Assembly (NCBI GenBank): GCA_965242535.1
Contig: OZ251458.1
Location: 310,001 to 374,000, forward strand
Reading direction: 5' to 3'
Origin: VXRD01 sp965242535
GTDB taxonomy: Bacteria; Latescibacterota; UBA2968
Length of the DNA stretch: 64,000 nucleotides
The notes beneath the pieces were generated by a model. It searched no databases. It saw nothing but the letters and a program-made list of their open reading frames with translations, and had not been told where the DNA came from. The translations under genes and the position numbers were made by a program. Positions 45,801 to 54,925 of the stretch are shown piece after piece (position 1 is the stretch's first letter; every line of letters begins with the position of its first letter).

Positions 45801-45932
45801 TAGTATCAAAGAAACAACGAGATGGGGCGGGCGCGTTTGGTCGTGCGACCAGTCTGTCCGCTAATTCCAAAAATCGTTGCAAAGAACCACATAGCCGTTC
45901 AAACGCTCATTTGTCTCGAAAAAGGAAATCAC

Positions 45933-48650
45933 ATGGCAGAGTATTACTATAAAAGCCTTCCCGGCATTAAACGTTGGGATAGAGCAATAACAGATGTAGG
46001 GGCGCAACTTCGTCCTTACGATGAGTACTTGGATACGGCGATAAATTCTGCTGAACAGCGTCGCCCTGTCCTGCAATGGAGAGAAGCAAAAAAGGAAGAA
46101 GTGGAAGCGTTTAACAAAAGGAGGCGATCAAACGATCCCAAAGGATATTGGATCGTTTTGGAACCGATACCAGAGCGTCCCGATGAGCCAGAACAAATAT
46201 TCGAAGCGTTCATGGATCCTAAAGAGGAAATTTTTGAGGATGAAAAGACGAGATCACCGATAGAAAAACTGGGCTGTGATGAGGAAGGGAGAGCACTTTT
46301 GTTGCAGTCGCTCCCGAAAGAAGCGAAAAATGAGAAAAGACTGTGGATCAGGTTAAATACGTACACACTCAAAAGACAAAGAGATGCGTTGCGGAAGTTA
46401 GAAAATACGCCCCTGCAAGATATGGCCCCTCTGATTCAACTCGCGTCAACGAACCCTGGATGGTCGCAGGTGGAAACGATCAATTTGAGTCAGGCGGATT
46501 GGAAAATTTTAACGGATGAGTCGCGCGACGGGACAGAAGAACAGAGAAGCTTTGTCAACATCGCATTGGGAACACCCGATTTTGCCATTCTTGAAGGGCC
46601 GCCGGGGTCGGGCAAAACAACGGCTATCTGCGAGTTAATCGCCCAACTCATCGGGCGACAAAAGCGCGTTTTGTTGGTCGCATCAACCCATGTCGCTGTG
46701 GACAATGTCGTGGAACGCCTTCTCGATTGGCAAGCCCGACAGTCAAGCCAACCCATCCTGCCGGTGCGAATCGGCCGGGACGAAAGTCGCATCACTTCCG
46801 ATGAAGTCGCCGAATATACATTTAGCCGCTTATCTAGAAAAATCAAAGGTGAACTCGACGAGTTTCTCAGGAAGCCCGCTGACGGATTGCCCGCGGGTGG
46901 TGAACGCGCCCGCGCGATGTTCAAGAACGCTCTAAAGCAGGGCGAAAATGGCGGCGAGAGCGTCCTTTCGCGGCTGATTTTGGACTCCGCAAATCTCGTA
47001 TGCGGCACGACTATTGGGATATTGCAACACCCGAGCATCAAGAAATCGAGGAATGGAAATGGCGCGTTTCAACCGTTTGATTGCATGATTCTCGATGAGG
47101 CCAGCAAGACGACCTTTACCGAGTTTCTCGTGCCCGCGCTTTATGCAAAAAGGTGGATAGTGGTGGGCGATGTCAGACAACTCTCTCCGTATGTCGAGAA
47201 TGAGGAGTTTGCCGATAATCTCCGAAACTTGTTTTTCAGTAAATACGACAAATATCCCAAGGCGGCTCTCCACACATTCAAGGCAACATCGCAGGTAAAG
47301 GGAAATCGATCAGGTGCTCTCTTGGCTATCCATTCAAAAGGGGAAGCGGACGTTATAGCCGAAGAAGCGAAACAGCGCGGCATTCAATTTCTAAATCTCG
47401 ATGATTGCGAACCGAGAACGCTTCTTAGCGTACCCGATGTCGTGCCGGAATTGCTCGGGGCCGATCTCGTGATGGGTTCAAGCGACACTTTGCAGAGATT
47501 TGAACACAGACTTCCCTCTGACATTTTGTACGATTCGGGTGACTTGCCATCTTTGCCGAGTTGGGAAAGATCGCGGCAGGCGTTTATTGAGAACCGCAGA
47601 CTGTACCTTTCCCAAGGGCAACTCTGCTGGGCAGACGAGATGGCGTGGCGGCTGATCCGCGCTTTTGAATTGCGGCAACAGCGCGATTCGAACGGCGGTG
47701 ATCGCTACGCGAAAGAGATAGAAGACCTGCTACCCAAAACGCTTCCCAAGAGTTGGTCGCACTCTCGCAGAACAAACGGTCAAGACCCGTTAGAAACCCT
47801 AAAAAAGGAAATCGAAAATATTCGCAGGGCATCGATGCCATCTATGATAGAACTCCTTCAAGAAGGTTTTGAAAAATTACCTGGATGGCGCGATGAGGTC
47901 GTGCTGACCGATGGATTTCCCGAAAATGTGCTCGATTGTAGAATGGTCTCCCTGAGTTACCAGCACAGGATGCACCCCGATATTTCCGCATTCCCGCGAA
48001 AACAGTTTTATGACGAGGCTTTGCTCAAAGATGCAACGCCCATGAAACAGGAACGGAAGTGGTCATTTTCAAAATATCCAAAAAGAGCCGCGTGGATACA
48101 CACGCTTCCCAATAGGGCGCGGAGCTATCGGCAAAACGGGCGGCGAAATGAGAATCCCGCAGAGGCGGATGTTCTTATGAAAGCACTTACAGAGTTCGTA
48201 ACGTGGGCACACGCCAATCCCAAGCCCCTAGATGAGAAAGGGAAGACTCAGCCGTGGGAAGTCGCGGCTCTGACCTTTTATCGCGGTCAGGAAGCATTGC
48301 TGAGGGAGAAGTTGCGGACGAAAAGCGAGCAAAGGGGTAATTCTCGAAATTTTCGTTTGCCGGCCAACAGCGATAAACCCGTCAAAATAACCCTGTGTAC
48401 GGTCGATAGGTTTCAGGGACATGAAGCGGATATCGTGCTTCTTTCTTTTGTCAAGAGCGGATCGGTTGGATTTCTGGACAGCCCGAATCGCTTGAATGTA
48501 GGACTGACGCGCGCGAAATATCAGTTGGTACTGATCGGTGACAGAGGCTACTTTGCTTCGGATCGATGCAGGTCGACCTTGCTTCGAGATCTCGCAGAAT
48601 CGGAATACTTGCACGGCATAGGCTGGGAGGTGCAGAATGATAAAACTTAG
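45933..48650 (+). CDS. UPF1/DNA2-like superfamily 1 helicase (COG1112-type)
   Basis: 905 residues from ATG 45933 (AAAGGAAA upstream). Residues 1-200 are charged and unassigned, with no protein-kinase motifs. Helicase motifs follow in order: ILEGPPGSGKTT (Walker A, about 220-230), LVASTHVAVDNVVERLL (Ia), MILDEASKTTF (motif II), VVGDVRQLSP (III), SYQHRMHPDIS (IV), TVDRFQGHEADIV (V) and NVGLTRAKYQLVLIGD (VI). This is the Upf1/DNA2-like group acting on RNA or DNA. Codon and base composition is clearly poorer in GC than the flanking genes. The last 14 bases overlap the next gene. Likely a defence-system helicase. Confidence 0.9.
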   Translation: MAEYYYKSLPGIKRWDRAITDVGAQLRPYDEYLDTAINSAEQRRPVLQWREAKKEEVEAFNKRRRSNDPKGYWIVLEPIPERPDEPEQIFEAFMDPKEEIFEDEKTRSPIEKLGCDEEGRALLLQSLPKEAKNEKRLWIRLNTYTLKRQRDALRKLENTPLQDMAPLIQLASTNPGWSQVETINLSQADWKILTDESRDGTEEQRSFVNIALGTPDFAILEGPPGSGKTTAICELIAQLIGRQKRVLLVASTHVAVDNVVERLLDWQARQSSQPILPVRIGRDESRITSDEVAEYTFSRLSRKIKGELDEFLRKPADGLPAGGERARAMFKNALKQGENGGESVLSRLILDSANLVCGTTIGILQHPSIKKSRNGNGAFQPFDCMILDEASKTTFTEFLVPALYAKRWIVVGDVRQLSPYVENEEFADNLRNLFFSKYDKYPKAALHTFKATSQVKGNRSGALLAIHSKGEADVIAEEAKQRGIQFLNLDDCEPRTLLSVPDVVPELLGADLVMGSSDTLQRFEHRLPSDILYDSGDLPSLPSWERSRQAFIENRRLYLSQGQLCWADEMAWRLIRAFELRQQRDSNGGDRYAKEIEDLLPKTLPKSWSHSRRTNGQDPLETLKKEIENIRRASMPSMIELLQEGFEKLPGWRDEVVLTDGFPENVLDCRMVSLSYQHRMHPDISAFPRKQFYDEALLKDATPMKQERKWSFSKYPKRAAWIHTLPNRARSYRQNGRRNENPAEADVLMKALTEFVTWAHANPKPLDEKGKTQPWEVAALTFYRGQEALLREKLRTKSEQRGNSRNFRLPANSDKPVKITLCTVDRFQGHEADIVLLSFVKSGSVGFLDSPNRLNVGLTRAKYQLVLIGDRGYFASDRCRSTLLRDLAESEYLHGIGWEVQNDKT

Positions 48651-49842
48651 GCGTTCTATAAAACTTAGGCGTTCTGTTGAATGCAAAATATTCGAGGTGA
48701 AAGCGACTATCGCAGTCGGACGCAATAGGCCGGAATTTCTGGCGATCGCGCTTTTGGCTCGCGATCTGGGTGGGCTAATAAGTGGACTAGATTTATCCGA
48801 CCACCTCCTTGCCGGTATAGACGTACTCAGTGATCGGGTTCTCGAGCGTTCGGTGTCAATGGGACTTCTCAATTGGTCTGAAGGCTGTACCGAGGAGTGG
48901 AGATTCGCAGAGCTTACCCAAGCCGGAAAAGAGGCTATTAAACGGGAGAAAATTCTCATTCCCGAAGAATCGGTCTGGAGATTCTACTACCTTGAAGATC
49001 CCATCATGAGAGCCCGGTTGATTCACTTTGAGCCTGTCCCGACTCCAAAGGCTCGTGAGGAGCGAAAAAACTTGAAGGAACAACGACGACTAGGGCAGAA
49101 AACATCTGACGATGGCGACACAACGCCTGCATATCTGAAGCGTCACATAGAGAAAACATTTACCTCAGCGGTGGATGGCACGCCGTTTAGGTTGCAGGAG
49201 ATTTCTAAAACCGGCAAACGCATGCCATTAGAAAGGCTGACTTTACACGCAGAAATAACGCCAGATAGCAGGTTGGCTGTCGCGCTGGAAGGACGATTAA
49301 CCGCGCCTTCTCGCAATGGCAACGGCAGATCACTACGAGTAAATCGGCACTTTGATCCGCCCAAGGGCTTGGTGGTAGCCTATGACGAGGTGTGGAGGGA
49401 ACTCGCAACTCAAGGCAGAGGGAGGGAACCGAGTGAATATGGCGCGGGAAATTTCGTCGTGCCTGTCCGTTTCGACGATAAGCTCAATGCCGCCGCACGC
49501 AATTCCATGCACATGGACATACGGGTTTCAAGACCAGATCTGAAAAATTTAGGGTTAGGTCAATTTGAGATGACAAACCTCAAGGGAGTACAGATCGAAC
49601 CCGACACTGGCGAAGATGCTCGGCAATGGGCAAAATGGCTTCTGCTAAATGGCATGGACGATTACAAAACCCCCGGGCTGATTCGGAAGGATGAGCAGGA
49701 GATACATAAGAAATTTCCTAACCACCCAATTCCACTGACCGATCCCGACGCGCTATTGCGGGATGCATGTGTTGCTACGGAAAAAACATGGAGCCGATTT
49801 CTGTTGGCTCCTCATGACCTCAACCTTTGGAGACAAGCATGA
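48637..49842 (+). CDS. Unknown protein of helicase-PLD cassette, possible winged-helix N-terminus
   Basis: 401 residues; no family recognised. The ATG at 48637 lies inside the end of the helicase gene and has GGGAGG eight bases upstream. Residues 1-13 carry a doubled KLRRS from an 18-bp tandem duplication. Residues about 30-120 look like a winged helix (FLAIALLARDLGG, RVLERSVSMGLLNW, FAELTQAGKEAI). Residues about 130-170 are basic and charged. The C-terminal 200 residues look alpha/beta, with MHMDIRVSRPDLKNLGLGQF in the middle. It could be a DNA- or RNA-binding adaptor. The stop overlaps the PLD start (ATGA), so all three cassette genes are coupled. Confidence 0.72.
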   Translation: MIKLRRSIKLRRSVECKIFEVKATIAVGRNRPEFLAIALLARDLGGLISGLDLSDHLLAGIDVLSDRVLERSVSMGLLNWSEGCTEEWRFAELTQAGKEAIKREKILIPEESVWRFYYLEDPIMRARLIHFEPVPTPKAREERKNLKEQRRLGQKTSDDGDTTPAYLKRHIEKTFTSAVDGTPFRLQEISKTGKRMPLERLTLHAEITPDSRLAVALEGRLTAPSRNGNGRSLRVNRHFDPPKGLVVAYDEVWRELATQGRGREPSEYGAGNFVVPVRFDDKLNAAARNSMHMDIRVSRPDLKNLGLGQFEMTNLKGVQIEPDTGEDARQWAKWLLLNGMDDYKTPGLIRKDEQEIHKKFPNHPIPLTDPDALLRDACVATEKTWSRFLLAPHDLNLWRQA

Positions 49843-51038
49843 AACGACCACGCCGGAAATCTAATTCCATCCACAAAGGCGAAACTATCTCAGATTGTTG
49901 GGTTCGCAAAAAAAAAACAAAGTTGGATGACGATGCCGATGCTCGCACTGGCGTTATGCGAGTTGGACCCAAGAAGATATTTCGCAACGCGCTCATCGAG
50001 ATGATTCGCAGTGCAGAGGAGACAATCATTGCCAGTACGTTTCTCTTTGCAGACGACGAGTTGGAAGAGGCATTGCTAGACGCCGCAAAACGCCATGTCC
50101 GAGTGTACCTTCTTACCGCGTCGGACGCCCAAATCTCCAATGCGAGAAATAGTGATGACGAAGACTCTTTTGCGTCAAAAATGATAGAACAACACAAGCG
50201 GACGCTCGATAAATTCGCCGGGAAAATTTTGTTGCGTTCGGCCGGACACATTCATGCCAAATTTTTGGTCGTAGGACCAAGGGAGAAGGCACGCGGATGG
50301 CTCTCCACGGCCAACTTTAATCTCGCATTGCAACAGTCTATGGAACTCGGCTTATATGTTGATGAGGAGCAGGCGCGAGCAATATGGGATTGGTTTGCAT
50401 GGGCTTTTTGGGAATTTACCGAGTTCGAGTTGCTCTCAAAAGGAGCGATAACAAAAGTGAAAAGTCCGCCGATTGATCCGGCGATTCCCGCAACAAATGC
50501 CCGCGTACTCGTCACCGCCGACAATCGCTTCAAGACCATCTATGATGAAGCAGAGCGGTTAATACGAGATGCGAAAGAGGAGATCATCGTCTCGAGCTAC
50601 GGGCTTTCCGATCATCCCCTGATTTACGAATTGCGCCGAAAAGCTGATGAGGGCGTAGCAGTGACGGTACTCACTCGTCCCAGAAAGGCCGTTCATGAAG
50701 CCGTTGATCTATTGAAGCCCACAGGCGCGAAAATCTACGCGCATGAAAAACTACATGCCAAGGCTATCGTAAGCGATGTCGGAGGCATGGTTATGTCTGC
50801 AAATCTCGAAAAAAATGGGCTGGATTCGGGTTTTGAAATGGGTGTGAGCCTGACGCGAGAACAGTGCGGCGAGGTGAGAAAAATCCTGCGGGATTGGAAA
50901 AAGGAGTTTCCCTGGCGGTACGAGTCAAAGTACGCGCCGCCTGACAATCGAAAGACATTTGAAATTTGTGTAGCAGACAAGGGCTGGCCGCAAGGAACAA
51001 AGAAAATTAAAGTCTTGCCTGTAGATTCCCAGGCTTGA
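49839..51038 (+). CDS. PLD-family protein with two HKD motifs (predicted nuclease)
   Basis: 399 residues. Two phospholipase D-like repeats are seen. The first has HIHAKFLVVGPREKARGWLS with TANFN (H139, K141; the usual Asp six residues on is not in place). The second has KLHAKAIVSDVGGMVMSANL (H306, K308, D313, N322), a complete HxKx4D. PLD-family nucleases with this form act in defence systems such as Mokosh and DISARM. The N-terminal 40 residues are basic. ATG at 49839 overlaps the preceding stop. Confidence 0.87.
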   Translation: MKRPRRKSNSIHKGETISDCWVRKKKTKLDDDADARTGVMRVGPKKIFRNALIEMIRSAEETIIASTFLFADDELEEALLDAAKRHVRVYLLTASDAQISNARNSDDEDSFASKMIEQHKRTLDKFAGKILLRSAGHIHAKFLVVGPREKARGWLSTANFNLALQQSMELGLYVDEEQARAIWDWFAWAFWEFTEFELLSKGAITKVKSPPIDPAIPATNARVLVTADNRFKTIYDEAERLIRDAKEEIIVSSYGLSDHPLIYELRRKADEGVAVTVLTRPRKAVHEAVDLLKPTGAKIYAHEKLHAKAIVSDVGGMVMSANLEKNGLDSGFEMGVSLTREQCGEVRKILRDWKKEFPWRYESKYAPPDNRKTFEICVADKGWPQGTKKIKVLPVDSQA

Positions 51039-51078
51039 TTCAAAAATTTATCAGCCCGTTCATCTACAAATTGGTTTT

Positions 51079-51100
51079 AGACAGGCCCCGTGCCTATCCC
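51079..51100. repeat. Degenerate GGACAGGC-family palindrome at the right cassette border
   Basis: GACAGGCCCCGTGCCTATCC matches the reverse form with changes. Found between the PLD gene and the next ATP-grasp gene, it suggests that this gap was once ordinary intergenic DNA of the host cluster. Confidence 0.6.
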
Positions 51101-51163
51101 CAATCCGCGGTTGACGGTTCATTCGCCCCATGGCTCCCAACCCCCATCGCAGAGGTCCATCCC

Positions 51164-53668
51164 TTGTCCCAAACCCCATCACAAATCGCGTCTATCGCGC
51201 CTGGGGGCTACGCGCTCGAGCCCGATGTGTACGACGAAATGTGGGATCGAGAACGCGGGGTGCGCGCCCATTGGCAACCGTTTTTTCGCGGCCTCGAGCG
51301 CGTGGGTAGCAAGGGGCTTGTGCGTTGCGCCCGGGAGGCGCGGGCGTTTTTGCGCGAGAACGGGGTGACGTACAATATCCACGGGGATCCGGAGGGCTTG
51401 CACCGTCCGTGGGAACTCGACCCCATCCCCCTGCTGATTCAGGCGAGCGACTGGGCGCGAATCGCGCGCGGGTTGTCGCAACGCGCCGAGTTGCTCGATC
51501 TCATCCTCGCGGACATCTACGGGCCGCAGACGCTCATCAAAGAGGGCCTATTGCCCCTGGAACTCATCTACAACCACGCCGGATTTTTGAGGCCGTGCAA
51601 AGACGCCCCGCACCCCTTGCGCGTGTACGCCGCGGATGTGGCGCGAGGCCCGGACGGGCAGATGTGGGTTTTGCGCGACCGCACGCAGGCGCCCTCGGGC
51701 CTGGGCTACGCGCTGGAAAACAGAACCGCGATGTCGCGCATTATGCCCGCGTTGTTCAACGATTGCAAGGTGCGCCGCTTGGCGGATTTTTTTCGCGCGT
51801 TTCAGGCCGGGTTGGCCGAACTCGCAACAGGCGACGATCCCCGCATCGTGGTGCTCACCCCGGGGCCGTATCACGCCACTTATTTCGAGCACGCCTATCT
51901 CTCGGCGTATTTGGGCTATACGCTAGTGCAAGGCGATGATTTGACGGTGCGAGACGGCCGCGTGTGGCTCAAAGCCATTGACGGACTGCATCCGGTCGAT
52001 ATCGTTTTGCGCCGCGTCAATGGCGATTTTTGCGACCCCCTCGAACTCGACGAAGAATCGCAGTTGGGCGTTGCGGGCCTGCTCGATGCGGTTCGCAATG
52101 GGCACATCGCCATCGCCAATCCCCTGGGCAGCAGCGCGCTCGAAAATCCGGGGTTGATGGCTTTTTTGCCCAATATCGCGCGGCACTTGCTCGGCGAGGA
52201 TCTCATCTTGCCGTCTGCCGCGACGTGGTGGTGCGGGCAAGCGCGGGAGATGGACTACGTGCTCGACCATCTCGACGCGTTGGTGCTGTGTCCGATAGAT
52301 CGATCCGCAAAGAGCCATCGCGTTTTCGGCGCGCTGTTGAGCCGGGCCGAGCGCGACGCATGGCGCGACCGCATCCGGGCCAATCCGGCCCTATACGCGG
52401 GCCAGGAACACGTCAGCTTTGCCACGGCGCCGTCTTTGGTGGACGACCGCCTCGAACCGCGCTACACCATCCTCACGGCGTTTGCGGTCGCGCATCAAAA
52501 CAGCTATGCGGTGATGCCCGGCGGGCTGACGCGCAGCGCGCCCGAGCGCGGCAATTTTGTCGTTTCCACGCAGACCGTCGTCCGCAGCAAAGATACGTGG
52601 GTCATTGACGAGCGCCCCGAACCGCACATCAGCCTTTGGCGACAAACCGGCGGCGCGCCCACGTCCGAGGTTTTGCCGAGCCGGGCCGCGGAAAATTCGT
52701 TTTGGGTGGGGCGTTATGCCGAACGCGCCGAAGGCGGGATCCGCCTCATTCGCGCCATCGTGAACGACCTCGCGGATCGCCGAGAACGCGAAAACGATGC
52801 CTGCCGAGTCGCTCTCTTGCGCGCGCTGACCCTCATCACCAACACCTGGCCGGGTTTTGTCGGGCAAGGCGCGGTCGACCGCTTGCGGCACCCCGACCGA
52901 GAAATTCTCTCCGTCATCAACGACGAGACGCGCATGGGCAGTTTGTCCTTTACCATCCGCGCGTTTATTCGGGCCGCGTTTGCCATCCGCGACCGCTGGT
53001 CGGCCGATACGTGGCGCGTTATCGACGGAATCGAATCGCAATGGGCGCGCGTACGCGGGCACTGCGAACTCCACGACGTGCAAAACGCGCTCAATCAGGT
53101 GCTCACGGGCCTGCTCGCGTTCACGGGCATCACGCAGGAAAACATGACCCGCGAACTCGGCTGGCGCCTCCTCGACACGGGCAGACGCATCGAACGTAGC
53201 CTCCTCCAAATCGCCCTGTTGCGGCACACCCTCGTCCCGCCCCACAAGGGCTTCGACGGCCAGTTGGTGCTCGAAACCGCGCTCGCCATCACGGAAAGCC
53301 CGATCACGTACCGCCGCCGCTACAACACCTATCTCGACTTGGAATCCGTGCTCGCCCTGCTGTTGCACGACGAGAGCAACCCGCGGGCATTGGCCTATCA
53401 GATCGCCCAATTAGCCGACCACATGGCGCGTCTTCCAAAATTGCAAACCCGGGATCGCTTGAGCGAAGGCGAGCGGATCATCCTCGACGCGTCGACCCAG
53501 TTGCGCTTGTCCGAACCGTCCGCGTTGGCGCAGCGCGATCTCGATTCCCTGCTCGCGGCATTGGAAACGCGCTTGAGAAAAATGTCGGATCTGCTCTCGC
53601 ACACCTATTTTAGCCACGGCCGCGACACGCGGCAATTATCCCCCACGCATCGGGACTTCCGCGCATGA
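51164..53668 (+). CDS. Circularly permuted ATP-grasp fused to alpha-E domain
   Basis: 834 residues from a proposed TTG at 51164 (AGAGG nine bases upstream); the frame is open from 51035 but has no ATG before the conserved YDEMWDRERGVRAHW. Residues about 20-490 are a circularly permuted ATP-grasp (ENGVTYNIHGDPEGLHRPWE in part, YALENRTAMSRIMP, THYFEHAYLSAYLG-like ATYFEHAYLS). Residues about 510-830 are an alpha-E domain (PSRAAENSFWVGRYAERAEG). The fusion repeats the two-gene arrangement at 43282-45738. The stop overlaps the transglutaminase start (ATGA). Confidence 0.85.
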   Translation: MSQTPSQIASIAPGGYALEPDVYDEMWDRERGVRAHWQPFFRGLERVGSKGLVRCAREARAFLRENGVTYNIHGDPEGLHRPWELDPIPLLIQASDWARIARGLSQRAELLDLILADIYGPQTLIKEGLLPLELIYNHAGFLRPCKDAPHPLRVYAADVARGPDGQMWVLRDRTQAPSGLGYALENRTAMSRIMPALFNDCKVRRLADFFRAFQAGLAELATGDDPRIVVLTPGPYHATYFEHAYLSAYLGYTLVQGDDLTVRDGRVWLKAIDGLHPVDIVLRRVNGDFCDPLELDEESQLGVAGLLDAVRNGHIAIANPLGSSALENPGLMAFLPNIARHLLGEDLILPSAATWWCGQAREMDYVLDHLDALVLCPIDRSAKSHRVFGALLSRAERDAWRDRIRANPALYAGQEHVSFATAPSLVDDRLEPRYTILTAFAVAHQNSYAVMPGGLTRSAPERGNFVVSTQTVVRSKDTWVIDERPEPHISLWRQTGGAPTSEVLPSRAAENSFWVGRYAERAEGGIRLIRAIVNDLADRRERENDACRVALLRALTLITNTWPGFVGQGAVDRLRHPDREILSVINDETRMGSLSFTIRAFIRAAFAIRDRWSADTWRVIDGIESQWARVRGHCELHDVQNALNQVLTGLLAFTGITQENMTRELGWRLLDTGRRIERSLLQIALLRHTLVPPHKGFDGQLVLETALAITESPITYRRRYNTYLDLESVLALLLHDESNPRALAYQIAQLADHMARLPKLQTRDRLSEGERIILDASTQLRLSEPSALAQRDLDSLLAALETRLRKMSDLLSHTYFSHGRDTRQLSPTHRDFRA

Positions 53669-54600
53669 ATTACCGCATCGTCCACCACACGCGCTACCAA
53701 TACGAAGAGCCCGTGAGCCTGTGCCACAACCAGGCGCGCTTGACCCCGCGCAGCTTTTTCAATCAGACCTGCTTGCACGGCGACATCGCCATCGATCCAC
53801 ACCCTGCGACGTTTCGGGAGCGGGAGGATTTTTTTGGCAATCGCACCGTCTATTTCTCCATCGAACAATCCCACGACGCCCTCTCTGTCACCGCTGAAAG
53901 CGACGTGCATATCGCGGCGCGGCCCCCGCTGTCCAACGCCATGGCATGGGACGACGCGCGCCACCTCCTCGAATCCGAGACCGATCCGGCCATCCTCGAC
54001 GCGCGCCAATTTTTGCTCGATTCGCCCAAGGTCGCCACGAGTCCCGCGCTGGCGCAGTACGCGACGCCTTCGTTTCCAAAGGGACGACCTCTCATCGACG
54101 CGGTTTGCGATCTCATCTCTCGCATCCACCGCGATTTTGACTACGTGCCCGGTTTTACCACCGTGTCCACGCCCTTGTCCGACGTGCTCAAACACCGCAA
54201 GGGCGTGTGCCAAGACTTCGCCCACTTGGGCATTGGCTGCCTCCGCGCAATGGGCTTACCCGCGCGCTATGTCAGCGGCTATCTCGAAACCCTGCCCCCG
54301 CCCGGCAAAGCGCGTCTGATCGGATCGGATGCGTCCCACGCATGGCTGTCCGCGTTCTTGCCCACCTGCGGCTGGATCGACTTTGACCCGACCAACGATC
54401 TCATGCCCGAAGACCGACACATCACCGTGGCCTGGGGCCGCGATTTTGCCGATGTCACCCCCCTCAAAGGCGTGGTCTTGGGCAACGGGCAACACACCCT
54501 CGCCGTCTCGGTCGCGGTGGAACCCCTCGACAGATACGCCCCTTCCGCAAAGGCGATCGCGGATGAAACAGATGACGAGGTTGGCGTTGGGGCGGACTGA
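53665..54600 (+). CDS. Transglutaminase-like cysteine peptidase family protein
   Basis: 311 residues. An N-terminal beta domain (MNYRIVHHTRYQYEEPVSLC) precedes the transglutaminase core with the Cys-His-Asp triad in KGVCQDFAHLG, SDASHAWLSAF and WIDFDPTNDLMP. This architecture is the usual partner of alpha-E and permuted ATP-grasp proteins. It may cleave or transfer amides formed by them. It ends the cluster; a terminator lies about 100 bases on. Confidence 0.93.
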   Translation: MNYRIVHHTRYQYEEPVSLCHNQARLTPRSFFNQTCLHGDIAIDPHPATFREREDFFGNRTVYFSIEQSHDALSVTAESDVHIAARPPLSNAMAWDDARHLLESETDPAILDARQFLLDSPKVATSPALAQYATPSFPKGRPLIDAVCDLISRIHRDFDYVPGFTTVSTPLSDVLKHRKGVCQDFAHLGIGCLRAMGLPARYVSGYLETLPPPGKARLIGSDASHAWLSAFLPTCGWIDFDPTNDLMPEDRHITVAWGRDFADVTPLKGVVLGNGQHTLAVSVAVEPLDRYAPSAKAIADETDDEVGVGAD

Positions 54601-54925
54601 CTGCTAGGTATTACGGCGCGCGATAAATTTTCGCAAAACGCGCGCTATTCGCATTTTTGAATTTTCAGGAAAAAAATAAATATTCAAAAAACAGAGAATA
54701 GAAAAGCCCCTCGGATCAGAAGATCCAGGGGGCTTTTTGTGGACAGCGAGGACTCTCGCTACACTTCCATCAAAACAAGGATTAAGACCGTTTGGTCGCT
54801 ACACTATACCTCTCGTATCTTTGCGCGAGCGCGGGGCATCGTCCCTGTACATATTGTTCGCCTTTGGACTGGCAGTTGTACCGCTCGTGCCCCTTGTGGC
54901 GCATTGCCTTTGACCATCCGCGTTC
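54601..54925. repeat. Gap with terminator and a GAGCGCGGGGCAT-type repeat
   Basis: After an AT-rich stretch and a terminator, bases 54810-54905 repeat the module seen in the GWxTD signal region: CTCGTATCTTTGCGCGAGCG, then GGGGCATCGTCCCTGTAC, then GGACTGGCAGTTGTACCGCT, then CGTGCCCCTTGTGGC. No gene is visible. Confidence 0.65.
54702..54738 (+). terminator. Intrinsic terminator after the transglutaminase gene
   Basis: AAAAGCCCC.CGGATC and GATCC.GGGGGCTTTTT form a long stem with an AGAA loop and a T tract. It ends the ATP-grasp/alpha-E cluster. Confidence 0.88.

Noticed and set aside
45933..51038. Assignment of the helicase-PLD cassette to DISARM
   Set aside because: DISARM uses an SF2-type DrmA and a DUF1998 protein DrmB. 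Here the helicase is SF1 Upf1/DNA2-like and the middle protein has no DUF1998 cysteines. Only the PLD component is shared.
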